NCBI GenBank assembly: GCA_964422145.1
Contig: CAYQZV010000009.1
Coordinates: 1 to 64,000, forward strand
Origin: JACNKV01 sp964422145
GTDB taxonomy: Bacteria; Fidelibacterota; Marinisomatia; Marinisomatales; JACNKV01
DNA: 64,000 nt
Direction: 5' to 3'
Position 1 is the stretch's first letter. Each line of letters begins with the position of its first letter. Both the position numbers and the translations under genes were made by a program. Of this stretch, positions 54,059 to 61,943 are shown piece by piece. The notes under the pieces are model-generated. The model made no database searches. It was not told where the DNA came from and worked only from the letters and a program-made list of their open reading frames with translations.

Positions 54059-55471
54059 ATGCTTCGCTTATTAAATCAATATACATCAAACGTTATCTAC
54101 GGATTTACACGTTCCCGTTGGCTGATTATCACTGCGATGATCGGGATGATATTATTTTTACTGCCGACCCCTGATGGATTAACCGTCGATGGATATCGGA
54201 CGATCATCATAATTATCCTTGCGTTGATCTTGATTGTCACTGAGCCCATTCCGTTGCCCGGTATTGCCTTACTGATCATCATTCTTCAGGTGTATTTCGG
54301 AATCGCCGACGCCAATCATGTTGCCCATTCTTTTATGAACGACGCAGTCTTTTTTATCATGGGATCATTAATGCTGGCTGTCGCAATTGTTCAGCAGGGA
54401 TGGGATGCCCGCATTGCGTTAGGTATTATTCGATTAACCGGGAACAGTACGCTGAAGATATCATTCGGTTTCGCTGTAATTTCCGCATTGCTTTCGTCGT
54501 TTATCGGAGAGCATACCGTCGCCGCCATGATGCTGCCGATCGGTATGACGTTGATTCGCTATACCTCTGATGATAAAACAAAAGTGAGAAAGCTGGCAGC
54601 GTTATTGTTGTTTTCCATCGCGTACGGAAGTCTGATCGGATCAATCGGTACACCGTCAGGTGGCGGACGGAATGCGATTATGATGATCTACTGGAAAGAA
54701 TTTGGATTTGCACCCATTTCGTATGGAAAATGGATGTTGATGGTTTATCCGCTTCTTTTATTACAGCTCCCGATCTTAACTTGGATATTGTGGAAAAGTT
54801 TTCGCCCGGAATATGTTTTCTTGGACAGCGGGATCAGAAAAATAAAAGTCAGGGTGGCTCGTTCAGGGATGATCCAACCCAAACAATATGTGGCTGTATT
54901 TCTGTTTTTTCTTATCTTTTTAGGCTGGGTATTTTTATCCGAAACTGTGGGACTGGGAATTATTGCCCTGTCCGGGGTTGTATTATATTTGATCACCGGA
55001 TTGGCGAAGTGGGATGATATGAGTAAACACGTAAATTGGGGCGTTGTGATCTTGTTTGGAGCGTCTATATCCCTGGGAACACTCGTAAATGAAACAGGAG
55101 CGGCAAAATGGATTGCAAGCCGGGTTTTTGATTCCTTAGGTGCCTTTGTGAATTCCGGTCCGATTTTGACAGATGCCGTTGTTGTTTTGATGACGACGGC
55201 TTTAGCGAATATTTTATCCAGCTCTGCGACGGTGGCGGTTCTAGCTCCAATTACATTGAACCTGCCGGGTGATACAATCCATATCGGGTTGATTACGGCC
55301 ATCTCCTCAGCATTTGGATATTTCACCGCGGTGGCCGCTCCGGCCTGTACGATTGTCTATGCCAGCGGAATGATCAAGGCAAAAGATTTTCTTAAAGCCG
55401 GGTGGAAAACCGGCATCATTTCTGTCATACTGGTATTGATATACGCCAATGTATTTTGGAAATTGTTTTAA
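54059..55471 (+). CDS. SLC13/DASS family anion transporter
   Basis: A 470-residue inner-membrane transporter with about 11-12 hydrophobic helices. The two SNT-like half-motifs are visible: IGSIGTPSGGGRNAI in the first half and ALANILSSSATVAVLAPI in the second, with AFGYFTAVAAPACTIVYASG after it. Family members move dicarboxylates, citrate or sulfate, usually with Na+. The substrate here is not clear. A tandem universal stress protein gene follows 39 nt later, a common pairing for such transporters. Confidence 0.9.
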   Translation: MLRLLNQYTSNVIYGFTRSRWLIITAMIGMILFLLPTPDGLTVDGYRTIIIIILALILIVTEPIPLPGIALLIIILQVYFGIADANHVAHSFMNDAVFFIMGSLMLAVAIVQQGWDARIALGIIRLTGNSTLKISFGFAVISALLSSFIGEHTVAAMMLPIGMTLIRYTSDDKTKVRKLAALLLFSIAYGSLIGSIGTPSGGGRNAIMMIYWKEFGFAPISYGKWMLMVYPLLLLQLPILTWILWKSFRPEYVFLDSGIRKIKVRVARSGMIQPKQYVAVFLFFLIFLGWVFLSETVGLGIIALSGVVLYLITGLAKWDDMSKHVNWGVVILFGASISLGTLVNETGAAKWIASRVFDSLGAFVNSGPILTDAVVVLMTTALANILSSSATVAVLAPITLNLPGDTIHIGLITAISSAFGYFTAVAAPACTIVYASGMIKAKDFLKAGWKTGIISVILVLIYANVFWKLF

Positions 55472-55510
55472 TGAGACTAACATTCAAGATTTTGTCATAG
55501 GAATACAAAA

Positions 55511-56395
55511 ATGAAATTTCTAATTGCTGTAGGAAGTAAAACTTATTCGGAACCAACCCTTCGAGTCGGGATGCAGGTTGCAAAAGCTTTTGGTGCGTCG
55601 GTAACGATTCTTTATGTGGGTCCGAAGATCAGTGCGTTCAGTTCCAGTGAGGTGCGATTAGCGCAAGAAAGCATGGAGCGGTGGGAAATTGACCGCCCGG
55701 GAGTTGAAGTGCTTGAATGGGCGTTTAACTTTTTAGCAGAATATGATTACATTACTCCCAAAATGATTGAAGCTGGGTTCCAGAAAAATACGCTGGTCCA
55801 AACCCGCGGAAGTCGGTGTGAATTGTTTTTACAAGGACAAGCATGTGAAAACGTAAATTTGATTTTGCGGAACGGAGACATTATTCCTGAGTTAAGGGAC
55901 GAGGTCGCGAAAGGCGGTTATGATGTAACAATTATCGGCGGAAGTAAGAAACGCCGAATGGCTCATGATTTAGTTCAGTATATTGACAGTTCCATTTTTG
56001 TGGTAAAGAATTTTAAGAATAAAATGAGCTATCGTTTATTAATGGCAACAGATGATTCCCCAAAAACAAAAAAGGCCGTCAAATTTGGAGCACGTGTTTC
56101 GCAGGCTTTTGATATGCCTATGGATATTTTAACGGTGTCAAAAAAGAACTATTTTGGAACGGGGTATCGCAATGCCTCGAGCAAAGCGTCAACGTTAGTT
56201 CGGCGTGCAGGGATTCAGGAAGATGTTCAATTGAAAGTCGGTGATCCTGTAGACGTTATTGTTGATTTTGCCGGGAAAGATCATATTATTGTCATGGGAG
56301 CTTCAACGGCAAATCCGATTAAAAAATTCTTCATGGGAAGCAAACCGTTAAAGGTGATGAAGTCCTGTGATTGCCCTATTTTAATTGTAAAATAG
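55511..56395 (+). CDS. Tandem universal stress protein
   Basis: A 294-residue cytosolic protein with two UspA-like domains. The first begins KFLIAVGSKTYSEPTLRVGMQVAKAFGASVTILYVG. The second begins near residue 177 (YRLLMATDDSPKTKKAVKFGARVSQAF) and ends with IIVMGAS, KFFMGSKPLKVM and CPILIVK. The nucleotide-binding glycine motif in the second domain is incomplete, since the usual GxxG is changed to GASTAN, so ATP binding is uncertain. It lies directly after the SLC13 transporter and may regulate it. Confidence 0.88.
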   Translation: MKFLIAVGSKTYSEPTLRVGMQVAKAFGASVTILYVGPKISAFSSSEVRLAQESMERWEIDRPGVEVLEWAFNFLAEYDYITPKMIEAGFQKNTLVQTRGSRCELFLQGQACENVNLILRNGDIIPELRDEVAKGGYDVTIIGGSKKRRMAHDLVQYIDSSIFVVKNFKNKMSYRLLMATDDSPKTKKAVKFGARVSQAFDMPMDILTVSKKNYFGTGYRNASSKASTLVRRAGIQEDVQLKVGDPVDVIVDFAGKDHIIVMGASTANPIKKFFMGSKPLKVMKSCDCPILIVK

Positions 56396-56410
56396 TCAAA
56401 ACATAAATCC

Positions 56411-56473
56411 TTTTGATCCATAATTAGAATAGGTATAAATAAAACTAAATAGTAATCATTATTATTATTGATT
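56411..56473 (+). promoter_or_regulatory. Putative perR promoter with Fur-family operator
   Basis: TATAAA at 56434-56439 could be a -10, with TTTTGA at 56411-56416 as a weak -35 (17 bp). Just downstream, an inverted repeat AATCA...TGATT with 10 bp between arms spans 56454-56473 in a run of TTA/ATT triplets, and AGTAATCATTATT resembles half of a Fur/PerR box. A repressor bound there would cover the start of transcription, consistent with self-regulation. Predicted by eye only. Confidence 0.4.
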
Positions 56474-56486
56474 TGTATTATTATTT

Positions 56487-56891
56487 ATGGTAACTTTACC
56501 ACAGCAAATGAGAATTATGATGAGACATTCAAAACAAAGAGATACCATTTTAAACATTTTGAGAAACACTCGAAGTCATCCAACGGCTGACTGGATCTAT
56601 GATGAAGCAAGGAAAGAGATAGCGAATATCAGTTTAGGGACGGTGTATCGAAACCTGGCTCAACTTGTTGTAAATAAAATGATTTTACCGATACAGATCA
56701 ACGGTGTTGTACATTACGATGGATTTACTGAAAATCACCAACATTTTATTTGCGGTGAATGCGGGGAAATCCATGATATTGATATTCACTCAAATGAAAT
56801 TGTATCTTTAATTAATTCAAAGATTAATCATCACGTTGCCGATTGTCAAATTCATTTGACAGGAACGTGTTCAAACTGTAAACCAAACTAA
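56487..56891 (+). CDS. perR: Fur-family regulator, PerR-like
   Basis: Metal-dependent repressor with an N-terminal winged helix (KQRDTILNILRNTRSHPTA, SLGTVYRNLAQL) and a C-terminal dimer domain with a Cys4 structural zinc site (CGEC and CSNC). The regulatory-metal region YDGFTENHQHFICGECGEIHDID has the Asp/His/His ligands and an Asp where PerR has Asp104 and Fur usually has Glu. This and the peroxiredoxin and SOD genes downstream favour a peroxide sensor. The start is uncertain: the ATG at 56487 has no ribosome site, and ATGs at 56508, 56517 or 56520 (before MRHSKQRD) are possible. It gives 134 residues at most. Confidence 0.88.
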   Translation: MVTLPQQMRIMMRHSKQRDTILNILRNTRSHPTADWIYDEARKEIANISLGTVYRNLAQLVVNKMILPIQINGVVHYDGFTENHQHFICGECGEIHDIDIHSNEIVSLINSKINHHVADCQIHLTGTCSNCKPN

Positions 56892-56904
56892 AAGGGAAGT
56901 AAAT

Positions 56905-57549
56905 ATGTTAGTAACAAAACCTGCCCCGGATTTTAAAGCAACTGCTGTAATGCCGGATAATTCATTTCAAGAGATCAGTCTGTCAGATTATAAAGGAAAG
57001 AAAGTCGTTCTTTTCTTTTATCCATTAGATTTCACTTTTGTCTGTCCGACAGAGATTATCGCTTTTGATCGCCGTTTAGACGAATTTAAAAAACGCGGTG
57101 TTGAAGTGTTAGGGTGCTCCATTGATTCGCATTTCAGTCACTGGGCTTGGAAAAACACTGAAGTTAACAAAGGCGGAATTGGGAATGTTCAGTATCCGAT
57201 TATTGCTGATTTAGATAAATCCATTGCACGTGATTATGATGTGCTGATCGGTGCCGAGCCGGCTTACGTTGAGACCGAAGAGGAAGAAGCTGAAACAACC
57301 GTTGGCGGTTCCATCGCTTTACGCGGATCATTCCTGATCGATGAAGAAGGTGTTGTACGACATGCAGTGATCAATGATCTTCCGTTAGGACGTAATATCG
57401 ACGAAATGCTGCGCATGGTTGATGCATTAGATTTTCACTCCAAACACGGCGAAGTTTGTCCGGCAGGATGGACAGAAGGCAAAGACGGTATGAAAGATAC
57501 TGCAGACGGTGTTGCGTCATACCTAAGTGACCATTCCAGCGAATTATAA
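56905..57549 (+). CDS. 2-Cys peroxiredoxin, AhpC/Prx1 type
   Basis: Thiol peroxidase that reduces H2O2, organic peroxides and peroxynitrite. The 214 residues include the peroxidatic Cys47 in FYPLDFTFVCPTE and the resolving Cys185 in EVCPAGW, the typical 2-Cys arrangement. A short acidic insert (about 118-133; EPAYVETEEEEAE) precedes the strand GGSIALRGSFLID. The gene starts 13 nt after perR with an AGGGAAG ribosome site, so it is probably in the same transcript and under PerR control. No AhpF is adjacent, so thioredoxin is a likely reductant. Confidence 0.95.
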   Translation: MLVTKPAPDFKATAVMPDNSFQEISLSDYKGKKVVLFFYPLDFTFVCPTEIIAFDRRLDEFKKRGVEVLGCSIDSHFSHWAWKNTEVNKGGIGNVQYPIIADLDKSIARDYDVLIGAEPAYVETEEEEAETTVGGSIALRGSFLIDEEGVVRHAVINDLPLGRNIDEMLRMVDALDFHSKHGEVCPAGWTEGKDGMKDTADGVASYLSDHSSEL

Positions 57550-57563
57550 ATAATAGTTGAATA

Positions 57564-57586
57564 CGGGGTGCAGAAATTGCACCCCG
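57564..57586 (+). other. Intercistronic hairpin between peroxiredoxin and sodB
   Basis: A perfect 8-bp stem CGGGGTGC / GCACCCCG with a 7-nt loop lies 14 nt after the peroxiredoxin stop. It is not followed by a T-run (GGTTTACTCGTTT), so it is a poor intrinsic terminator. It may protect the upstream mRNA end or reduce read-through into sodB. Confidence 0.6.
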
Positions 57587-57613
57587 GTTTACTCGTTTAG
57601 AAAGGAATTAATT

Positions 57614-58195
57614 ATGAAACATACACTTCCGGAATTACCATACGAAAAGAATGCGTTAGAACCGCATATTTCTGAAGAAACCATTAATTATCATTATGGT
57701 AAACATCATCAAGCTTATATAACCAATTTGAATAACCTGATTCCGGGAACGGAATTTGAAGGAATGGATCTTGAAGCGATCGTCAAATCTTCTTCAGGCG
57801 GTGTTTTCAATAATGCTGCACAAGTTTGGAATCACACATTTTATTGGAACTGTCTCAGCCCAAACGGCGGTGGTGAAGCAAATGGTGATATCGCAAACGC
57901 TATTGAATCTGCTTTCGGATCGTTTGATGCATTCAAAGAAGCCTTTTCTTCATCTGCTGTGACAAATTTTGGGTCCGGCTGGACATGGCTTGTCAAAACA
58001 AAAAATGGTGAATTGAAAATTGTGAATACCGGTAATGCAGGGTCACCTTTAACAGAAGATTTCACACCATTATTGACTATTGATGTATGGGAACATGCAT
58101 ACTATGTCGATTATCGGAATGCACGTCCAACCTATATTGCATCATTTTGGAATCTTGTTAATTGGGACTTTGTAAATAAAAACTACCTCGGTTGA
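57614..58195 (+). CDS. sodB: Superoxide dismutase, iron type
   Basis: Converts superoxide to H2O2 and O2. The 193-residue protein has metal ligands His27 (NYHYGKHH), His74 (WNHTFYW), Asp157 and His161 (DVWEHAYYVDY). Gln70 in NAAQVWNH is the second-sphere residue typical of Fe-SOD, and the N-terminus HTLPELPYEKNALEPHIS is also of the Fe type. A cambialistic enzyme cannot be excluded. ATG at 57614 follows AAAGGAA; a longer frame from 57557 crosses the hairpin and is unlikely. It has no signal peptide, so it is cytosolic. Confidence 0.96.
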   Translation: MKHTLPELPYEKNALEPHISEETINYHYGKHHQAYITNLNNLIPGTEFEGMDLEAIVKSSSGGVFNNAAQVWNHTFYWNCLSPNGGGEANGDIANAIESAFGSFDAFKEAFSSSAVTNFGSGWTWLVKTKNGELKIVNTGNAGSPLTEDFTPLLTIDVWEHAYYVDYRNARPTYIASFWNLVNWDFVNKNYLG

Positions 58196-58225
58196 ATGTT
58201 TCTTTTCATTTCAACCCTCCTTGTA

Positions 58226-58250
58226 AAGAGAGCCCCTTTTCGGGGCTCTC
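58226..58250. terminator. Terminator hairpin between sodB and actF
   Basis: The stem GAGAGCCCC pairs with GGGGCTCTC around a TTTTC loop, between convergent genes. On the plus strand it is followed by TGTGTTTT, an imperfect T-run; on the minus strand the run after the stem is weaker. It likely ends sodB transcription and may also end the act operon. Confidence 0.8.
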
Positions 58251-58275
58251 TGTGTTTTATCAATAAATTATAAAA

Positions 58276-59466
58276 TTAATGATTTGTAAATGATATTGAT
58301 TCTTCCAATGTTGGATCATTAACCGGAAGAATAGGCTGACTATGCAGCTGACGCCAGAACAGACTTACAAACACACCGCCAATCCCGATGAAAGTTGTTA
58401 AATCCATCCATGAGAATTGAACGCCGTGATGATGGAGTGTCGGCATCACGATCCAATATAGATCAATATAATGCATAAAGAAGACCCATCCGGCTAAGAG
58501 TTTTAACGCTAGTAAATGGCGTTTGGTGAATCGAAAGATCAACAGAATAAAGGGTATGAAAAAATGTCCGAAGATCAAGAATAGACTCATCTCTTTCCAT
58601 GAACCCGTCCATCGGTGCAGATACCAAATGGTTTCTTCAGGGATATTTGCATACCAAATGAAGAAGTACTGTGAACCGGCAATGTATGCCCAAAAGACGA
58701 CGAAAGTGAACATCAGTTTTGCAAGATCATGATAATGTTCTTTGGTGATCGTATCCGTTAAGATACCCTTCTTTTGTAAAAAGTGGGAGCTTAGGATTAA
58801 AAAGGTGATGATGGCCAGGTAACTTCCGGTGAAGACATAAACACCGAAAATGGTTGAATACCAATGAGGATCAGTGGACATTAGCCAATCAAAAGAGGCA
58901 AAGGAGATCGTCAATGCAAATAAGATCATCCCGATGGCACTGGTCCGAACTGCCTGCGTGCGAATCTCTCCGGAATTCGAACCATCCTGTGTGACAGACA
59001 AATTATAGAGTCTAAACACCAGAAAAAACCAGATCAGAAAATATCCAAAAGACCGGATGATGAAAAATATTTCATTTAAATATCCTGACTTTGCCTGTAA
59101 AATTCGGTCGTCAGCGACGACATCCGTGTGACTCCAATGATATATCTCATGGATACCACCGAGCATGATGGGTATAAAGAAAATGAAAAGCCACGGAAGG
59201 ACTTTCATCACTGTTTCCCCGATCCGTCGGAAGATCGTACTCCAAACCGCTCCGGTCAGATAATGAAGCATGACGAAGAATAATCCGCCGAGTCCGAGTG
59301 TCGCCCAGAACGTAAAGGAGATGAGATAAGAATGATAAAATTGTTTAGCGTCAATCGAAGAACCGATAGCAGACAGAATCAAAAATAGAAGTCCGATACC
59401 GAGTGAGATATTCCCAAAGGAACCTGATTGAGTGATGCGATAAGTTTTAGGATCGTACTGTATCAT
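58276..59466 (-). CDS. actF: Alternative complex III subunit ActF
   Basis: Polytopic membrane subunit of alternative complex III, a menaquinol:cytochrome c (or oxidase) oxidoreductase that replaces the bc1 complex. The 396 residues form about ten hydrophobic helices and include LTGAVWSTIFRRIGE, MSTDPHWYSTIFGVYVFTGSYLA and a late helix MHYIDLYWIVMPTLHHHG, typical of the ActF/quinol oxidoreductase subunit 2. It is last in the act gene run, 7 nt after actE. The role is structural and possibly in proton movement; it binds no heme. Confidence 0.93.
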   Translation of the reverse strand: MIQYDPKTYRITQSGSFGNISLGIGLLFLILSAIGSSIDAKQFYHSYLISFTFWATLGLGGLFFVMLHYLTGAVWSTIFRRIGETVMKVLPWLFIFFIPIMLGGIHEIYHWSHTDVVADDRILQAKSGYLNEIFFIIRSFGYFLIWFFLVFRLYNLSVTQDGSNSGEIRTQAVRTSAIGMILFALTISFASFDWLMSTDPHWYSTIFGVYVFTGSYLAIITFLILSSHFLQKKGILTDTITKEHYHDLAKLMFTFVVFWAYIAGSQYFFIWYANIPEETIWYLHRWTGSWKEMSLFLIFGHFFIPFILLIFRFTKRHLLALKLLAGWVFFMHYIDLYWIVMPTLHHHGVQFSWMDLTTFIGIGGVFVSLFWRQLHSQPILPVNDPTLEESISFTNH

Positions 59467-59473
59467 AAGACGT

Positions 59474-60031
59474 TTATTGTGTTTGTAATTGGCGGATATA
59501 GGAGACGATGGCCCACCTATCTTCTACCTGAATTTGATGTTTATAAGACGGCATTAGAACGTTCCCGTTTGTGATCACTGAAAAGATCTGACCGTCCGGC
59601 ATGTTAAGAACCCTGTCAGAGTGAATAGACGTTGCAGGAGGGTAAACATATTTTGTCATCAATCCCATCCCGTCTCCGTTATTGTTATGGCAGGGAGAAC
59701 AAAATGTATTGTACTGAACTTCTCCTTTGAGTAATAGATCCGAAGATACCGCAATCGGATTTATATCCACAAACTGATCGAAATCATTTTTACCGAAATA
59801 AAAAGCCGTATTATCATGTAATTCTCCGATGGCAACTGTACCTTCAACAGGCTGTCTCATCGCCGATTTATCAGCAAAAAATTGACTTTCTTTAAACGGC
59901 TTATATTTTTGCTGTGTATCCATGTTGGGATTAAGGTGGACAGGAGGTTTCTCCGATTTATCTCCCTGAAGACAGCCGCTGATGACAAGTGCCATTAGCA
60001 TGATCACCCCAATTTGCATTAAGCGACTCAT
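59474..60031 (-). CDS. actE: Alternative complex III mono-heme cytochrome c subunit ActE
   Basis: A 185-residue lipoprotein cytochrome. The signal ends at the lipobox VISGC with Cys20, the heme motif is Cys111-x2-Cys114-His115 (CSPCH), and Met160 in NVLMPSY is the likely sixth ligand. It faces the periplasm and passes electrons from the pentaheme ActA to the acceptor. Heme attachment would need the ResB/CcsA system found near the window start. Its start overlaps the actD stop by 4 nt (ATGA). Confidence 0.94.
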   Translation of the reverse strand: MSRLMQIGVIMLMALVISGCLQGDKSEKPPVHLNPNMDTQQKYKPFKESQFFADKSAMRQPVEGTVAIGELHDNTAFYFGKNDFDQFVDINPIAVSSDLLLKGEVQYNTFCSPCHNNNGDGMGLMTKYVYPPATSIHSDRVLNMPDGQIFSVITNGNVLMPSYKHQIQVEDRWAIVSYIRQLQTQ

Positions 60032-60567
60032 TCTTCTTCCTCCAGTAATTCGATATGTGTACTTCCCATAGACTCCAAAAGTTGTTTTGTTTGGACGAGT
60101 TTAAATTGACCATCGGCTGCATCAATGCTAACAAAAAATCCATCATCGCTGGCTTTTTTCTCAAAATGATCTGAGTAAAAGACCGGATGATGAAATCGAG
60201 GTAATCGGTTGAGTGAAAGCATGCCAAAAACAGCTGAAATTGCTCCAAACAGGACAAGTAAAGCGAAAGTAATCACAATATAAGACTGCCAAGCGAAATA
60301 CGGCTTTCCGCTGATCACAAGTGGGTAGGCAACCGCATGAGACCATGACTGCAGTCCGAACCCGATCGCTGCACCAAGAAAGGCAAAGAAGCCGACGACG
60401 TATCCAAGGATCGATCGCTTCAGTCCCATCGCTTGATCCATCCCATGGATGGGGAAAGGGGAGTGACAGTCGAATTGAGAATATCGTTCTTCCCGCAATT
60501 TTTCAGCTGCATGAAGCAGATCAGCAGGGGATGAAAATTCAGCAATGAGTCCTAATGTTTTTTTCAT
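60028..60567 (-). CDS. actD: Alternative complex III subunit ActD (DUF3341)
   Basis: A 179-residue membrane subunit with a cytosolic N-terminal domain (LIAEFSSPADLLHAAEKLREERY and CHSPFPIHGMDQAMG) and two helices at about 55-75 (LGYVVGFFAFLGAAIGFGL) and 95-118. These are the marks of DUF3341/ActD. It helps hold the complex together; no cofactor is expected. It overlaps both neighbours by 4 nt, so actC, actD and actE are tightly coupled. Confidence 0.94.
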   Translation of the reverse strand: MKKTLGLIAEFSSPADLLHAAEKLREERYSQFDCHSPFPIHGMDQAMGLKRSILGYVVGFFAFLGAAIGFGLQSWSHAVAYPLVISGKPYFAWQSYIVITFALLVLFGAISAVFGMLSLNRLPRFHHPVFYSDHFEKKASDDGFFVSIDAADGQFKLVQTKQLLESMGSTHIELLEEEE

Positions 60568-61943
60568 GATTGCCCTCCGTCGTGATGCGGGTCAGCTTGA
60601 GGTAAAACCGCTTTCACTTCTGTCATGGATATCATCGGCAAGAAACGTAGGAAGAGAAGGAACAACGTGAAGAACAGTCCGAAACTTCCGACAAAGGTCA
60701 TGATATCCCAAATTGTGGGGGAATAATAATCCCATGAGGACGGAAGGAAATCTCTGGAAAGAGAGGTGACCGTGATCACGAACCGTTCAAACCACATCCC
60801 GATGTTCACTAAGATTGAAGCCACAAATAAAAAGGCTACATTCGTTCGAAGTCGTTTAAACCAGAAAAGCTGCGGAACGAATACATTACACGTGATCATC
60901 GTCCAATACGCCCAAGCATAATTACCTAATGCGCGATTTGTAAACGCAAATGACTCAAATAGATTCCCGCTGTACCACGCGATAAAGAACTCCATTGCAT
61001 AGGCGTAACCAACGATCATTCCGGTTAAGAGCATTACTTTTGCCATTCGCTCCAGATGGGTTACTGTAATAAAATGTTCAAGGTTATAAAACTTTCGGGC
61101 AATGATCGCTAACGTCATCACCATAGCAAATCCTGAGAAAATAGCACCTGCAACAAAATAAGGTGGAAAGATCGTTGTATGCCATCCGGGAATAATACTG
61201 GTAGCAAAGTCCGAACTCACCACACTGTGAACGGACAGAACGAGCGGTGTTGACAAACCGGCCAGCATCAGATAAGCCAATTCATAGTTTTGCCATTGAC
61301 GGTTACCGCCTCTCCAACCCAGGGCAAAGAATCCTAAGATTTTTTTCTTCAATCCTTTTGCACGGTCACGTAAGGTTGCCAGATCAGGAATTAATCCTGT
61401 AAACCAGAATAAGAGGGATACAGTGAAATACGTACCGACTGCAAAGAAATCCCATAGAAGTGGACTTCGGAAGTTCGGCCACAATCCCATTTGGTTTGGA
61501 ATAGGGAAGAACCAATGCAACAACCACATCCGACCGACATGAATCCCCGGGAAGAGCAACGCGCAAATGACGGCAAAGATCGTCATCGCTTCAGCAAAGC
61601 GATTGATGGATGTTCTCCATTTTTGCCGCAGCAAAAAGAGAATAGCAGAGATCAGCGTCCCTGCGTGACCGATACCGACCCAAAAGACAAAATTGACGAT
61701 AGCCCAACCCCAGCCAACGGGATTGTTCAGCCCCCAAATGCCGGTACCTTCCCAAATGAGAAATCCGACGGAACCAAGCAAAACCAACAACAATGAAAAT
61801 GCCAACCCAAACGCAAGGAACCATTCTTTCGTTGCTTTTGTTTCGGTGATACCGCTGATCGTACCGGTGATCGATTTAAAGGTTTGATTCCCGGTGATCA
61901 ACGGTTGTTCAGTCACAGTTGATTTTTGAATTGTACTGCTCAT
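60564..61943 (-). CDS. actC: Alternative complex III NrfD-like quinol-binding subunit ActC
   Basis: A 459-residue integral membrane protein of the NrfD/PsrC type with about ten helices, for example around NFVFWVGIGHAGTLISAILFL, GIHVGRMWLLHWFFPIPNQM and VLSVHSVVSSDFATSIIPGWHTTIFPPYFVAGAIFSG. It forms the menaquinol site and is proposed to move protons. Next to it are the Fe-S subunit ActB (overlap 4 nt) and ActD (overlap 4 nt). Length is typical of ActC. Confidence 0.95.
   Translation of the reverse strand: MSSTIQKSTVTEQPLITGNQTFKSITGTISGITETKATKEWFLAFGLAFSLLLVLLGSVGFLIWEGTGIWGLNNPVGWGWAIVNFVFWVGIGHAGTLISAILFLLRQKWRTSINRFAEAMTIFAVICALLFPGIHVGRMWLLHWFFPIPNQMGLWPNFRSPLLWDFFAVGTYFTVSLLFWFTGLIPDLATLRDRAKGLKKKILGFFALGWRGGNRQWQNYELAYLMLAGLSTPLVLSVHSVVSSDFATSIIPGWHTTIFPPYFVAGAIFSGFAMVMTLAIIARKFYNLEHFITVTHLERMAKVMLLTGMIVGYAYAMEFFIAWYSGNLFESFAFTNRALGNYAWAYWTMITCNVFVPQLFWFKRLRTNVAFLFVASILVNIGMWFERFVITVTSLSRDFLPSSWDYYSPTIWDIMTFVGSFGLFFTLFLLFLRFLPMISMTEVKAVLPQADPHHDGGQS

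Noticed and set aside
54745..55326. A 193-codon minus-strand open frame inside the SLC13 transporter gene
   Set aside because: Opposite to a well-formed transporter gene; no family features and no start signal.
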